DNA of 59,765 bases from an uncultured Pelagibacteraceae bacterium. Its GTDB lineage: Bacteria; Pseudomonadota; Alphaproteobacteria; Pelagibacterales; Pelagibacteraceae. The translations under genes were made by a program, and so were the position numbers. Within the stretch, counting starts at the first letter, position 1. The number at the start of each line of letters is the position of its first letter. The notes below the pieces were generated by a model. It did not search any database. It saw only the letters and a list, made by a program, of their open reading frames with translations, and had not been told where the DNA came from. Shown here one piece after another: positions 16,328 to 25,205 of the stretch. The stretch covers positions 1 through 59,765 of the forward strand of contig CACEKW010000003.1 of NCBI GenBank assembly GCA_902560185.1, in the 5' to 3' direction.

Positions 16328-17735
16328 TTTCTTTATTGCTATATAATATTTGATTTTTTATTTTATCTATATTTGCAATCATATCTGGATCTTTTTCTTT
16401 TAATTTTTCAATAGTTTTAACTGAGTGAATTATAGTTGTGTGATCTCTATTTGAAAACTCTCTTCCAATTTCAGGAAGAGATTTTGAAGTCAAAATTTTT
16501 GTTAAATAAATTGCTGTTTGCCGTGGTCTCACTAGGTACCTAGATCTTCTTGATGAAAGCATTTCATTTTTACTAATCTTAAAAAATTTACACACAATAG
16601 TTTGAATGAGATCAATAGTTACTTTATTTTCATTTAAATTAAGTAAATCTTTTAATATAACTTTTGTCTCAGCTAAGCTTGGAATTTTGTTATAAATTCT
16701 TGAAAAGGATATAATTCTATTTATTGCACCCACCAATTCTCTTACACTCGTTGTGATTTTTATGCTTATAAAATCCTTAATTTCCTCAGGTATATTAAAC
16801 TTTTCAGGATACAAATTATTTAAGTCACTTATTTTACTTTCAAGGATTTTTTTTCTGAGTGCTAAATCAGTTTTTTGAATATCCACAACTAGACCTCCTG
16901 CAAATCTTGACTTTATCCTCTCCTGAATTCTTGACAGCTTATTAGGAGATCTATCAGCAGAAATTATAATTTGAGAACCTTTGTCTAATAATGCATTAAA
17001 AGTATGAAAAAATTCTTCTTGCATTGCCTCTTTACCATTCATGAATTGTATATCATCAATTAACAAAATATCTGTATTACGAAAATACTCTTTAAATTTA
17101 ACCATATCATTAGATTTAATTGATTTTACAAATTGATACATAAAACGTTCTGCCGATATAAACATAACCTTATTGTCTTTTTTCAGGTGATAACCAATTG
17201 CATTTAAAAGATGTGTCTTGCCCATTCCAACACCACCATAAAGATAAAGTGGATTATAATGTGAAATATTCTCTGAAACTTTTACAGAAGCCTCGAATGC
17301 TAATTTATTGCTGGAGCCAGTAATAAAGTTTTCAAAATTTTTGTTAGGATCTATTCGATTATATTGTAAATAAGAGTCTTTTATAAAAGAAACATTTTCT
17401 TTATTTTCTATGACATTAGTATTATTTTCATCCTGAGTTGAAGTAGGTTTATTTTCAGTTATTTTGAATTCAATTCGAACAATTTCTTTTTTATAATTTT
17501 TTATAATTTTCAAGATTTGATCTAAGTATCTAGATGTAATCCAATCACGAATGAATCTAGTAGGTACAGATAATAAGATATAATTATTGATTTCCTCGAC
17601 AAAAGTTATTTTTTTAAGCCAACTTTCGTAAATATCTAGTCCTAATTTATTTTTCATTTCAGCTTGAACTAAATTCCAATCAATAATATCGGATTTAGAA
17701 TCTTTTAAACTATTATTATTTATAGAATTGTTCAT
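16317..17735 (-). CDS. dnaA: Chromosomal replication initiator DnaA
   Basis: 472 residues with the four DnaA domains: N-terminal helicase-loading domain (W..VQAEMKNKLGLDIYESWL), a short linker (~95-135), AAA+ domain with Walker A GGVGMGKTHLLNAIG and Walker B ILLIDDIQF, and domain IV with the DNA-binding signature FSNRDHTTIIHSVKTIEKL. It opens the origin and loads DnaB. A TCTCCACA element like a DnaA box lies 4 nt upstream of its start codon, suggesting autoregulation. Confidence 0.97.
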   Translation of the reverse strand: MNNSINNNSLKDSKSDIIDWNLVQAEMKNKLGLDIYESWLKKITFVEEINNYILLSVPTRFIRDWITSRYLDQILKIIKNYKKEIVRIEFKITENKPTSTQDENNTNVIENKENVSFIKDSYLQYNRIDPNKNFENFITGSSNKLAFEASVKVSENISHYNPLYLYGGVGMGKTHLLNAIGYHLKKDNKVMFISAERFMYQFVKSIKSNDMVKFKEYFRNTDILLIDDIQFMNGKEAMQEEFFHTFNALLDKGSQIIISADRSPNKLSRIQERIKSRFAGGLVVDIQKTDLALRKKILESKISDLNNLYPEKFNIPEEIKDFISIKITTSVRELVGAINRIISFSRIYNKIPSLAETKVILKDLLNLNENKVTIDLIQTIVCKFFKISKNEMLSSRRSRYLVRPRQTAIYLTKILTSKSLPEIGREFSNRDHTTIIHSVKTIEKLKEKDPDMIANIDKIKNQILYSNKENEI

Positions 17736-17738
17736 AAA

Positions 17739-17747
17739 TGTGGAGAG
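17739..17747 (-). promoter_or_regulatory. DnaA-box-like site in dnaA leader
   Basis: Minus-strand CTCTCCACA, two mismatches from TTATCCACA, three bases upstream of the dnaA start codon. Confidence 0.35.
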
Positions 17748-17948
17748 TGTTCAGTTAGAACCATAATAAAATTATTGCAACAAATAATTTTCAAAAATAA
17801 AAAAAAAATAAAATCTAGGATTGTGTAAATTTTTTTTTTTTTAAAAAAAGTATTTGACAAAAAAAAATAAAGAAAAATAAAAAAAAAATATAAATAAAAT
17901 TTATAATTGAATTAAATAAGTTTGTTTATTTACTAAATCTAAATATTG

Positions 17949-17957
17949 TGTGGAGAA
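17949..17957 (-). promoter_or_regulatory. DnaA-box-like site between rpsT and dnaA
   Basis: Minus-strand TTCTCCACA, a single mismatch from the consensus TTATCCACA. It shares TCTCCACA with the site next to the dnaA start. Confidence 0.45.
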
Positions 17958-18025
17958 TTTTTAAGATCACAGATTTTGTAGATTTAAAAGTTGTATTAAG
18001 ATTAACAACCTGAAGTGTTATTAAA

Positions 18026-18286
18026 CTAGATTGATGCTATTTTTTTGGTAAACCTTGAAACGTTTCTAGAAGCGTTTTGTTTTTTTACGATGCCTGTTTT
18101 AGCTATTTTCATCAACTCAGAATTCAACTTAGGTAAGAACTTTAAAGCCTCAGACTTCTTTTTAGCTTCAATTAAAGAATTCATTTTCTTCAAAGCATTT
18201 TTATATCTACTTTTTCGAGCCTTATTAACAGCTGTTTGTTTTGAAATTCTTCTAATTCTTTTGATTGCTGATTTTGTGTTAGCCAT
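18026..18286 (-). CDS. rpsT: 30S ribosomal protein S20
   Basis: 86 residues, Lys/Arg-rich three-helix protein starting MANTKSAIKRIRRISKQTAVNKARKS, the standard S20 N-terminus. It binds 16S rRNA early in 30S assembly. Its own promoter (18296-18324) places the transcription start only a few bases upstream of ATG, and no Shine-Dalgarno is visible, suggesting a leaderless or nearly leaderless message. Confidence 0.96.
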   Translation of the reverse strand: MANTKSAIKRIRRISKQTAVNKARKSRYKNALKKMNSLIEAKKKSEALKFLPKLNSELMKIAKTGIVKKQNASRNVSRFTKKIASI

Positions 18287-18295
18287 ATGCGCAGG

Positions 18296-18324
18296 GGTAT
18301 AACTTGAGAATGAATTTTGGTCAA
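18296..18324 (-). promoter_or_regulatory. rpsT promoter
   Basis: Minus-strand TTGACC (18324-18319), 17-nt spacer, TATACC (18301-18296). This is one of the best sigma-70-type matches in the window. Initiation 6-8 nt downstream would fall near 18290, about four bases before the rpsT ATG. Confidence 0.7.
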
Positions 18325-18335
18325 TTAAATAATTA

Positions 18336-19199
18336 TTATATTTGGCAGATATTACAAAAAAAAGAAGATCTATTGGAAATCATTTTTTTTTTAATAATTC
18401 CGTTGCATCCAGACCTTTTGCAATTAAGTCCTTTTCTCTCATAAACATTAAAATTCTTTTGGAAATTTCCTGATTTACCTGATGTGTTTTTAAAATCTCT
18501 AATACTTGATCCTCCCTTTTTGATAGCATTAATCAAAACCTTTTTAGAATTAAATATTATTTTTTTACAATCTTCTTTATTTAATAAAGATACTTTTTTA
18601 TCAGGTTTAATTTTACATAAAAATAAAATTTCACTTGCATAAATGTTTCCTATCCCCGATACAAAATTTTGATCTAATAGAAAGTTTTTTATATTTTTTG
18701 TTTTTCCTTTTAAAAAAGAATAAATATAACTTAAATTAAATTCTGATTGAAAAGGTTCTGGTCCAAGTTTAGAGAATCTTTTATCCAAAAAATGTTCATT
18801 AACCACTATTTCAAAAAAACCAAATCTTCTTGGATCGTTGTATACAATTTTAAGATCATCAAAAACTATTTCTACGTGATTATGTTTTTTAGGCAATGTA
18901 GGTGAGCTATAAAAACTGGTATTAGTTACCAAACTTTTTTTTCGATTATGAATTAGATGAATAGTTCCTGACATACCCAGATGTAAAAGACAATAACTTT
19001 GATTTGACAAGCAAATAATCAGATATTTTGAAAATCTTTTTACTTTGATTATTTTTTTGCCTTCAAGGAATCTTGGAAAATTAAGTGGGATTTTAGTTCT
19101 TAAATTTCTATTTCTAACTATTACTTTTTTGACCTTTTTTTGTTTAATCTTTTTGTCTAAAGATTGACGTACAATTTCTACTTCTGGTAATTCTGGCAT
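18336..19199 (-). CDS. mutM: Formamidopyrimidine-DNA glycosylase
   Basis: 287 residues beginning with the catalytic MPELPEVEIVR (Pro2 nucleophile, Glu3), LGMSG near 73-77, and a C-terminal zinc finger with CKRSGC and CNIC. It excises 8-oxoguanine and nicks the strand. It is divergent from ubiE (32 nt between starts) and upstream of rpsT, the common alphaproteobacterial order. Confidence 0.96.
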   Translation of the reverse strand: MPELPEVEIVRQSLDKKIKQKKVKKVIVRNRNLRTKIPLNFPRFLEGKKIIKVKRFSKYLIICLSNQSYCLLHLGMSGTIHLIHNRKKSLVTNTSFYSSPTLPKKHNHVEIVFDDLKIVYNDPRRFGFFEIVVNEHFLDKRFSKLGPEPFQSEFNLSYIYSFLKGKTKNIKNFLLDQNFVSGIGNIYASEILFLCKIKPDKKVSLLNKEDCKKIIFNSKKVLINAIKKGGSSIRDFKNTSGKSGNFQKNFNVYERKGLNCKRSGCNGIIKKKMISNRSSFFCNICQI

Positions 19200-19231
19200 T
19201 TAATACTATATTGATTATATATTTTTGAATT

Positions 19232-19936
19232 ATGCAACAATATCTACAAAATAAAAAAGGATTAGTCCAAAATGTGTTTAATCAAGTGTACGATCGTTAT
19301 GATCTAATGAATGATTTTATGTCATTAGGGATTCATCGATTGTGGAAAAAAAGTCTATTAAATATGATGAATCCATCCAGTAATCAAAATTTAATTGATG
19401 TTGCTTGTGGTACTGGAGACATAGCTAAACTATTTGTTAAACATGTAAATAAATTATCTCGTATTGCATGTGTCGATCCAAATAAAGGGATGATAAGTAA
19501 AGGGAAAGAAAAGTTATCTAAGTTTAAAAATATAAATTGGATTATATCTCCAGCCGAAAAAATTCCTTTATCTGATAATTTATTCGACTTTTATACTATA
19601 AGTTTTGGTTTAAGAAACACTGCCAATATAGATAAGGCTCTTTCTGAGGCTTATAGAGTTTTAAAACCAGGGGGTCGTTTTTTATGCTTAGAGTTTTCAA
19701 AAATTCAGAATACAAATTTAGAAACCCTTTATAAAAATTACTCTAAGCTAATACCTTCTATTGGCAAGTTTGTTGTTGGTGAAAAGCAGCCGTATGAATA
19801 TCTAATTAAAAGTATTGAAGATTTTTTAAACCAGGAGGAATTAATTGACGCAATGGTTAAAAACAATTTTGAAAAATGTACCTATAGAAATTTATCAGGT
19901 GGAATAGTTTCTATTCATAGTGGATGGAAATTTTGA
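19232..19936 (+). CDS. ubiE: Demethylmenaquinone/2-polyprenyl-6-methoxy-benzoquinol methyltransferase UbiE
   Basis: 234 residues; SAM-binding motif I LIDVACGTGDIA near 57-68, the UbiE signature YDLMNDFMSLGIHRLWK near 23-39 and FGLRN near 128-132. It performs the C-methylation of the ubiquinone ring. Its TGA overlaps the ubiB ATG. Confidence 0.95.
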   Translation: MQQYLQNKKGLVQNVFNQVYDRYDLMNDFMSLGIHRLWKKSLLNMMNPSSNQNLIDVACGTGDIAKLFVKHVNKLSRIACVDPNKGMISKGKEKLSKFKNINWIISPAEKIPLSDNLFDFYTISFGLRNTANIDKALSEAYRVLKPGGRFLCLEFSKIQNTNLETLYKNYSKLIPSIGKFVVGEKQPYEYLIKSIEDFLNQEELIDAMVKNNFEKCTYRNLSGGIVSIHSGWKF

Positions 19937-21504
19937 TGGTAAAAAAATTAATTATTCTCTTTAAACTTGGAAGAAAAGTAGCTTGTTCTGATATTTTAAA
20001 TATTGTATCAAAATTTAAGGAACCACCTTTATCTATAAAGATTTTATTTAAGATATTATCATTTTCCTTTTCACCAAAAAAACAAATAGATGCAAATAAA
20101 GACGAGGGAGAGAGACTATCCGACTCTTTAGAGTCAATGGGAACAACTTTTATTAAACTTGGTCAATTTTTAGCAACCAGACCTGATATAATTGGTGAAG
20201 AACTTTCCAAAAAACTTGAAAACCTTCAAGATAAATTGCCACCATTTTCTCTGTTTCAAGCTAAAGAAATAATTAAAAATGATCTAGGTAACGAAAGTTA
20301 TGACTCTATAATAAATTTAAGTGAACCAGTTGCTGCTGCTTCAATTGCTCAAGTCCACAAAGCTCAAATTAATGACAATGGAGTTCTTAAGGACGTTGCA
20401 ATTAAAATTCTAAGACCAAACATAAAAAAAATATTCAATGAGGAGATTGATGCAATAATGCTTTTTGCTTTCTTAATAGAATCATTTATTAAAAAGACAA
20501 AAAGGCTCAAGCTGGTAGAAGTAGTATTTTTATTAAAAGAAATCACAAATCTAGAGATGGATTTAAGATTTGAAGCAGCTGCTGCAAATGAATATGCTGA
20601 AAATACAAAGAATGATGTTGGATTTAGAGTTCCTAAAATTTATTGGAATTATACAAGCGAAAATGTAATGACCCTAGATTGGGTGGATGGAATATCTATT
20701 AGAGAAACAGAAGAACTAAAAAATAAAGAATTTAATACTGAAAAAATTGCAGAAGATATTATTCAAAATTTTTTAAGACATGCTGTAAGAGATGGTTTTT
20801 TTCATGCAGATATGCACCAAGGCAATATTTTCATAGATAATGATGGTCAGATTGTTCCTATTGATTTTGGAATTATGGGTAGATTAGATAAAATGAGTAA
20901 AAGATTTTTAGCTGAAATTTTATTTGGTTTTATTCAAAGAGATTATCGTAAAGTTGCTGAAGTACATTTGATTGCAGGTCTTGTGCCAAAAGAAGTTCCA
21001 ATAGATGATTTGGCTCAAGCCCTAAGATCCATCGGTGAACCAATTTTTGGTCAAGCAGTTAAAGATATTTCTGGAGGAAAATTATTAAAGCAACTATTTG
21101 ATGTCACAGAAAAATTTAACATGCAAACTCAACCTCAGCTTCTAATGTTACAGAAAACAATGGTTGTTGTTGAAGGTGTAGCTAGAAAATTAAATCCAAA
21201 CACAAATATTTGGACCACTTCAAAACCAGTTCTTGAAAGTTGGCTAAAAGAAACAAAAGATCCAATGACAAAACTAAATGAGACACTTCAAAATACATCT
21301 GAAGTAATAAAAAGATTACCGGAATTTCCTGAAATTATGGATAAAGCTAATCAAGCTCTTACTTATCTTGCTAGTGGACAAATCCCACAAAACTCAAATT
21401 CCTATACGGCCTTAAACACTCAAAAATCAGAAATGACTGCTTTTAGAAACCAATCTATTATTGGTTTATTAATCCTTGTAATTTTTGGTCTTTTAATATT
21501 TTAA
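19936..21504 (+). CDS. ubiB: Ubiquinone biosynthesis kinase-like protein UbiB
   Basis: I choose ATG 19936, which overlaps the ubiE stop as TGATG, rather than the ATG 12 nt earlier. The 522-residue protein is an atypical ABC1/ADCK kinase: GTTFIKLGQFLATRPD (KxGQ motif), AAASIAQVHKA (Ala-rich nucleotide loop), DGFFHADMHQGNIF (catalytic loop) and PIDFGIMGR (DFG-like). Two hydrophobic segments at the C-terminus anchor it in the inner membrane. It supports ubiquinone synthesis, possibly by extracting lipid precursors. Confidence 0.94.
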   Translation: MVKKLIILFKLGRKVACSDILNIVSKFKEPPLSIKILFKILSFSFSPKKQIDANKDEGERLSDSLESMGTTFIKLGQFLATRPDIIGEELSKKLENLQDKLPPFSLFQAKEIIKNDLGNESYDSIINLSEPVAAASIAQVHKAQINDNGVLKDVAIKILRPNIKKIFNEEIDAIMLFAFLIESFIKKTKRLKLVEVVFLLKEITNLEMDLRFEAAAANEYAENTKNDVGFRVPKIYWNYTSENVMTLDWVDGISIRETEELKNKEFNTEKIAEDIIQNFLRHAVRDGFFHADMHQGNIFIDNDGQIVPIDFGIMGRLDKMSKRFLAEILFGFIQRDYRKVAEVHLIAGLVPKEVPIDDLAQALRSIGEPIFGQAVKDISGGKLLKQLFDVTEKFNMQTQPQLLMLQKTMVVVEGVARKLNPNTNIWTTSKPVLESWLKETKDPMTKLNETLQNTSEVIKRLPEFPEIMDKANQALTYLASGQIPQNSNSYTALNTQKSEMTAFRNQSIIGLLILVIFGLLIF

Positions 21505-21512
21505 TTCAGTCG

Positions 21513-22718
21513 ATGAAAGATTTATCAAACAAAAAAGTTCTTTTTATAATATGTGGTGGAATTTCTGCTTACAAAAGTCTTGAAACGATAAGAATGTTTA
21601 GAAAGAATAATGCTGAAATAAAAACAATACTAACTAAAAGTGCAAAGGAGTTTGTAACCCCATTATCTGTAGCCTCATTATCTCAAGGAAAAGTTTATGC
21701 TGATTTATTTAGCCTAGAGAATGAGACAGAAATGGACCATATTTCTTTATCAAGATGGGCCGATGTAATCATCGTCGCTCCAGCAACTGCCAACACCATT
21801 TCCAAATTAAGCCAGGGTAACTCAGACGACTTAGCATCCACAGTTATATTAGCTTCAAATAAACAAGTTTTTTTAGCTCCAGCAATGAATGTTAGAATGT
21901 GGGAACATCAGTCTACACAAAATAATCTAAAAACATTGAAAGGTTTTGGCTACAAAATTATTGGGCCTGAAATAGGTGATATGGCTTGTGGTGAATATGG
22001 TGAGGGTAAAATGTCTGAACCTTTAGTTATTTATGAAGAAATTCAAAATTTTTTATTAAGTAAAATTAAAAATAATAAACTCAAAGCACTAGTAACCGCG
22101 GGTCCTACTAATGAATATATAGATCCTGTAAGATTTATTACAAATAAATCTAGCGGTAAACAGGGTTACGAGATAGCAAAATCGCTCTATAAAAGAGGTT
22201 TTGATACCACTTTAATATCTGGACCTACAAACCTAAAAATAGATGAAAATATTAAATTAATCAAAGTTGAGACTGCTGAAGAAATGTTTAAGGCAACTCA
22301 AAAAAATCTTCCGACTGATATAGCTGTATTTGCTGCTGCTGTTGCTGATTTCAAAGCTAGTTATGAACATAAAGAAAAGATTAAAAAAGTTGATAATTTA
22401 ACGTTAAACTTGGAAAGGAATATCGATATTTTGAACTATGTTTCTAATCATAACTCTATGAGACCAAAAATGGTTATAGGTTTTGCTGCTGAAACAACAA
22501 GTTTAGAGAAAAATGCTGTACAAAAATTAAAAGATAAAAATTGCGACTGGATAATAGCTAATGACGTCTCAAAAGATGAAAGTGGTTTTGATAATGAAAA
22601 TAATGAAGTTACAATTTTCTATAAAAATGAAAAAATGAAAAAGGAGAAACTTTCATTAAAAAAGAAGTCAGAGATTTCAGAGGAAATTGTAGATAGAATA
22701 GTTGCTCAAATAAATTAA
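21513..22718 (+). CDS. coaBC: Bifunctional CoaBC (phosphopantothenoylcysteine synthetase/decarboxylase)
   Basis: 401 residues. The N-terminal flavoprotein CoaC half (1-~185) has GGISAYKSLE, the catalytic-type His in WEHQS and the Cys loop GDMACGEYGEGKM; the C-terminal CoaB half starts at KALVTAGPTNEYIDPVRFITNKSSGK and has AAVADF and GFAAET. Together they make 4'-phosphopantetheine from phosphopantothenate and cysteine for CoA. Its stop overlaps the dut start by one base. Confidence 0.96.
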   Translation: MKDLSNKKVLFIICGGISAYKSLETIRMFRKNNAEIKTILTKSAKEFVTPLSVASLSQGKVYADLFSLENETEMDHISLSRWADVIIVAPATANTISKLSQGNSDDLASTVILASNKQVFLAPAMNVRMWEHQSTQNNLKTLKGFGYKIIGPEIGDMACGEYGEGKMSEPLVIYEEIQNFLLSKIKNNKLKALVTAGPTNEYIDPVRFITNKSSGKQGYEIAKSLYKRGFDTTLISGPTNLKIDENIKLIKVETAEEMFKATQKNLPTDIAVFAAAVADFKASYEHKEKIKKVDNLTLNLERNIDILNYVSNHNSMRPKMVIGFAAETTSLEKNAVQKLKDKNCDWIIANDVSKDESGFDNENNEVTIFYKNEKMKKEKLSLKKKSEISEEIVDRIVAQIN

Positions 22719-23155
22719 TGGTTAAAGTTCTAATCAAAAAACTTGACCCAGCTGTACAATTACCCGAATATAAAACCAGTGGCGCATCAGGTGTAGACTT
22801 AGTCGCATTTATAAAAGAACCTATTAATCTAGAACCTAAAACATCTGTTTTAATTCCCACAGGATTATCTGTTGCTTTCCCAGAAGATTACGAGATTCAA
22901 ATAAGACCAAGATCAGGTTTAGCAGCCAAAAATAATATTAGTGTGTTAAACACTCCAGGAACAATTGATAGTGATTATAGAGGAGAAATAAAGGTTATCA
23001 TCTATAATCATGGTAATGAAAATTTTTCAATTAATAATGGTGATAGAATTGCTCAAATGATCCTAGCACCTGTGGTCAAGATGGAATTAGAAGAAAAAAA
23101 TGATTTACCTAAGTCTATCAGAGGTAAAGGTGGATTTGGTTCAACAGGTAAATGA
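22718..23155 (+). CDS. dut: dUTP pyrophosphatase
   Basis: 145 residues containing all five trimeric dUTPase motifs: GASGVDLVA, PRSGLA, GTIDSDYRGEI (catalytic Asp), GDRIAQMIL and RGKGGFGSTG (C-terminal P-loop-like arm). It hydrolyses dUTP to dUMP, limiting uracil in DNA. The dut gene next to coaBC is a widespread arrangement. It overlaps the ThiF-like gene by 4 nt. Confidence 0.97.
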   Translation: MVKVLIKKLDPAVQLPEYKTSGASGVDLVAFIKEPINLEPKTSVLIPTGLSVAFPEDYEIQIRPRSGLAAKNNISVLNTPGTIDSDYRGEIKVIIYNHGNENFSINNGDRIAQMILAPVVKMELEEKNDLPKSIRGKGGFGSTGK

Positions 23156-23910
23156 ATATCAATTTAGATAAAAATCAAATAGAGAGATTTTCAAGACAAA
23201 TAGTTTTAAAAAATATTGGAAGCTTAGGTCAAAAAAAAATTATTGGAGCTAAAGTTTTAATTATTGGAATGGGGGGTTTAGGTTGTCCTGCGGCTGAGTT
23301 TTTAGCAAGAGCAGGCGTAGGTGTTTTGGGCATTGTTGACCCTGATATCGTTAATTTATCAAATATTCACAGACAAAGTCTTTACAGCATCGAAGACTTA
23401 AAAAAATCCAAAATAAAGTCTGCTCAAAAAAAATTAAAAAAGATAAACTCAAAAATAAAAGTAAACGCGTATAAAATAAGATTAAATATCAAAAATTATC
23501 AAAAAATTATAAAAAATTATGACTACATAATTGATGGATCAGATAATTTTGAAACAAAGTTTTTAATCAATGATGTTTCAAGAAAATATAAAAAATTTCT
23601 TGTAACTGGAGCAATAAGTAAATTTGATGGCCATATTTTTAGTTTTGATTTTAAAAATAAAAAAACACCTTGTATGAGATCTTTTTATCAGGAATATGAG
23701 ATTTCAGACGATATATTAAATTGTGAATATGAAGGCATCTTGGGGACAGTAGCTGGTATAATAGGAATTATGCAAGCGAATGAAATTTTAAAAAAAATTT
23801 TATCTATCGGTAAAAATTTGAATGGTCAAGTTTTGGTTATAGATCTATTAAATCTGAATTTTAGAAAAATTAAATTTAAAAAGTTAAAAGATGTTAAAAA
23901 AAAAATTTAA
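23152..23910 (+). CDS. ThiF/MoeB/HesA-family E1-like adenylyltransferase
   Basis: 252 residues starting with ERFSRQIVLKNIGSLGQKKI, nucleotide loop GMGGLG (39-44), and DGSDNFETKFLIND. The family adenylates the C-terminus of ubiquitin-like sulfur carriers (ThiS, MoaD). The structural zinc site of MoeB appears degraded: the first CxxC reads C174-M-R-S177, C191 stands alone and no C-terminal CxxC is present. There is no rhodanese domain. No thiS or moaD lies nearby, so ThiF versus MoeB cannot be decided here. Confidence 0.85.
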   Translation: MNINLDKNQIERFSRQIVLKNIGSLGQKKIIGAKVLIIGMGGLGCPAAEFLARAGVGVLGIVDPDIVNLSNIHRQSLYSIEDLKKSKIKSAQKKLKKINSKIKVNAYKIRLNIKNYQKIIKNYDYIIDGSDNFETKFLINDVSRKYKKFLVTGAISKFDGHIFSFDFKNKKTPCMRSFYQEYEISDDILNCEYEGILGTVAGIIGIMQANEILKKILSIGKNLNGQVLVIDLLNLNFRKIKFKKLKDVKKKI

Positions 23911-24346
23911 ACTTTTTCTTATAACTTTATTTTTATTATCTTTTACATCATTAAGTTATGCTCAAGAAACTTTTTTGTCTTTAAAGAAAAGTAAAGTGAA
24001 TGTAAGGTATGGACCGAGTTTTGAATCTCCTATAAAGTTTATTTATAAAAAAGTGAATTTGCCTCTCAAACAAATTGATATAAAAGAGAACTGGCGAAGA
24101 GTAATTGATTTTAAAAACAACAGCGGATGGATACATTGGTCTCAATTAAAAAAAATCAATTCAATCATTCCCACAAAAGACAAAATTTTATTCAAAAATC
24201 CGACAAATTTTTCTAAACCATTGGCTAAAATTAAAAGTGGAAGAGTTCTAATAGTTCAAAAATGCAATGGAATTTGGTGCAAAATAAATACGGATGATTT
24301 TGAAGGTTGGATAAAGACAGACAATATTTGGGGTGTATTAGATTAA
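23891..24346 (+). CDS. Secreted bacterial SH3-domain protein
   Basis: A signal peptide (Lys-rich start, hydrophobic core, cleavage likely after SYAQ, residue ~25) precedes two SH3-like repeats: LKKSKVNVRYGPSFESPI with GWIHWSQL near 85-92, and a second copy ending in GWIKTDNIWGV. This matches the alphaproteobacterial SH3_4/DUF1058 type, presumed to bind peptidoglycan or periplasmic partners. It overlaps the ThiF-like gene by 20 nt and the convergent DUF2061 gene by 4 nt. Confidence 0.85.
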   Translation: MLKKKFKLFLITLFLLSFTSLSYAQETFLSLKKSKVNVRYGPSFESPIKFIYKKVNLPLKQIDIKENWRRVIDFKNNSGWIHWSQLKKINSIIPTKDKILFKNPTNFSKPLAKIKSGRVLIVQKCNGIWCKINTDDFEGWIKTDNIWGVLD

Positions 24347-24585
24347 GAGTTTTTTGATTTACTCGCCCACCACTTATCTAAAATAAAATACCATATAGAA
24401 TTAGCTATTGGTTCAACTATTGCGTCTGTTAGTGCTATCATAAAGCTGACATCAGCAACAAACATTAAAACAGTTATAGCTATAGCAAAATGACCAATTG
24501 TATAAATAATGGTTCTTAAAATTGAACCTCTATTATTTGTGTAAATCTGTCCAGCAGCTTTGAATATGCCGGTTGTTAATTCCAT
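24343..24585 (-). CDS. DUF2061 small membrane protein
   Basis: 80 residues with two hydrophobic helices; the pattern RTIIYTIGHFAIAITVLMFVAD followed by IVEPIANSIWYFILDKWW resembles DUF2061 (PF09834), in which a membrane hairpin is followed by N-x-x-x-Y/F near a terminal W. Function unknown. The start overlaps the stop of the hydroxylase-like gene upstream, so the two are co-translated. Confidence 0.75.
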   Translation of the reverse strand: MELTTGIFKAAGQIYTNNRGSILRTIIYTIGHFAIAITVLMFVADVSFMIALTDAIVEPIANSIWYFILDKWWASKSKNS

Positions 24586-25181
24586 TATTTTTTAAACGGA
24601 CTATCAAGCACACAAGCAACTAAGTGTACTCTAGCCTGTTCTCCACCATTAAAAAAATTATGATATTTTGTATTATTTGTAATCCATACCTTGCCATCAG
24701 CCGGAAGATGTTTTGCTACATTTTCAATTACCATCGAACAGCCTTTATTAGTTATAATTGGTACATGCAGTCTACATTCAGGATCTTTATGCCAGCTTAA
24801 TGTTGATCTTGGCTCTTTTAATAATAATCTAACTCTACCTAGTTTAAACCTTTTGCTTAGAGTGTCGTAAACTTCTTTAAAATAAGTATTTTCAAATTCA
24901 GGAACTAATTGAGTATATTTTGACTCATCAATATCAACATCTCGAGAAACTTCTTTCCCAGTTTCATCAGCAATCGTCCAATATTTTCCTCTTATATTAT
25001 TACCCTCAATAGAACTTCTATCATTCGGGATTTGATTTAATGGTATTGCTCCAAAGTGGGTAACTCCAGGAGAGTTAAATTTTTTAGCTTTTAAAACTTT
25101 ATCTAAAGCATTTCTTAACTTTGATATATCAAAATTAAGATTAGGAACTTCGTAGAAGTCCTCAAAATTTGCTGTTCCCAT
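24585..25181 (-). CDS. Aspartyl/asparaginyl beta-hydroxylase-like 2-oxoglutarate oxygenase
   Basis: 198 residues. The core reads LSWHKDPECRLHVPI, then NTKYHNFFNGGEQARVHL: His131 and His174 can form the Fe(II) dyad and Arg184, exactly ten residues after His174, can hold 2-oxoglutarate, the spacing I know from human AspH (His725/Arg735). This fits PF05118. The natural substrate is unknown; bacterial members include free aspartate hydroxylases and lipid A or peptide hydroxylases. It lies 24 nt downstream of katG and overlaps DUF2061. Confidence 0.82.
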   Translation of the reverse strand: MGTANFEDFYEVPNLNFDISKLRNALDKVLKAKKFNSPGVTHFGAIPLNQIPNDRSSIEGNNIRGKYWTIADETGKEVSRDVDIDESKYTQLVPEFENTYFKEVYDTLSKRFKLGRVRLLLKEPRSTLSWHKDPECRLHVPIITNKGCSMVIENVAKHLPADGKVWITNNTKYHNFFNGGEQARVHLVACVLDSPFKK

Positions 25182-25205
25182 ATTTTTTTGTCCTGTTTTA
25201 TAGAA

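Larger units (their letters stand above)
17736..18025. other. A/T-rich dnaA-rpsT spacer, possible origin or dnaA control region
   Basis: The largest gene-poor gap in the window (290 nt). It holds long A and T runs (about 17795-17900), two near-consensus DnaA boxes (17739-17747 and 17949-17957, both containing TCTCCACA on the minus strand) and a weaker one at TGTGTAAAT (about 17823-17831). This resembles an origin or at least a DnaA-regulated promoter region. No ORF or tRNA is visible. Confidence 0.4.

Noticed and set aside
17854-17894. Plus-strand TTGACA (17854-17859) with TATAAA (17889-17894) as a small RNA promoter
   Set aside because: The spacing is 29 nt, far too long, and no plus-strand product or terminator is seen downstream.
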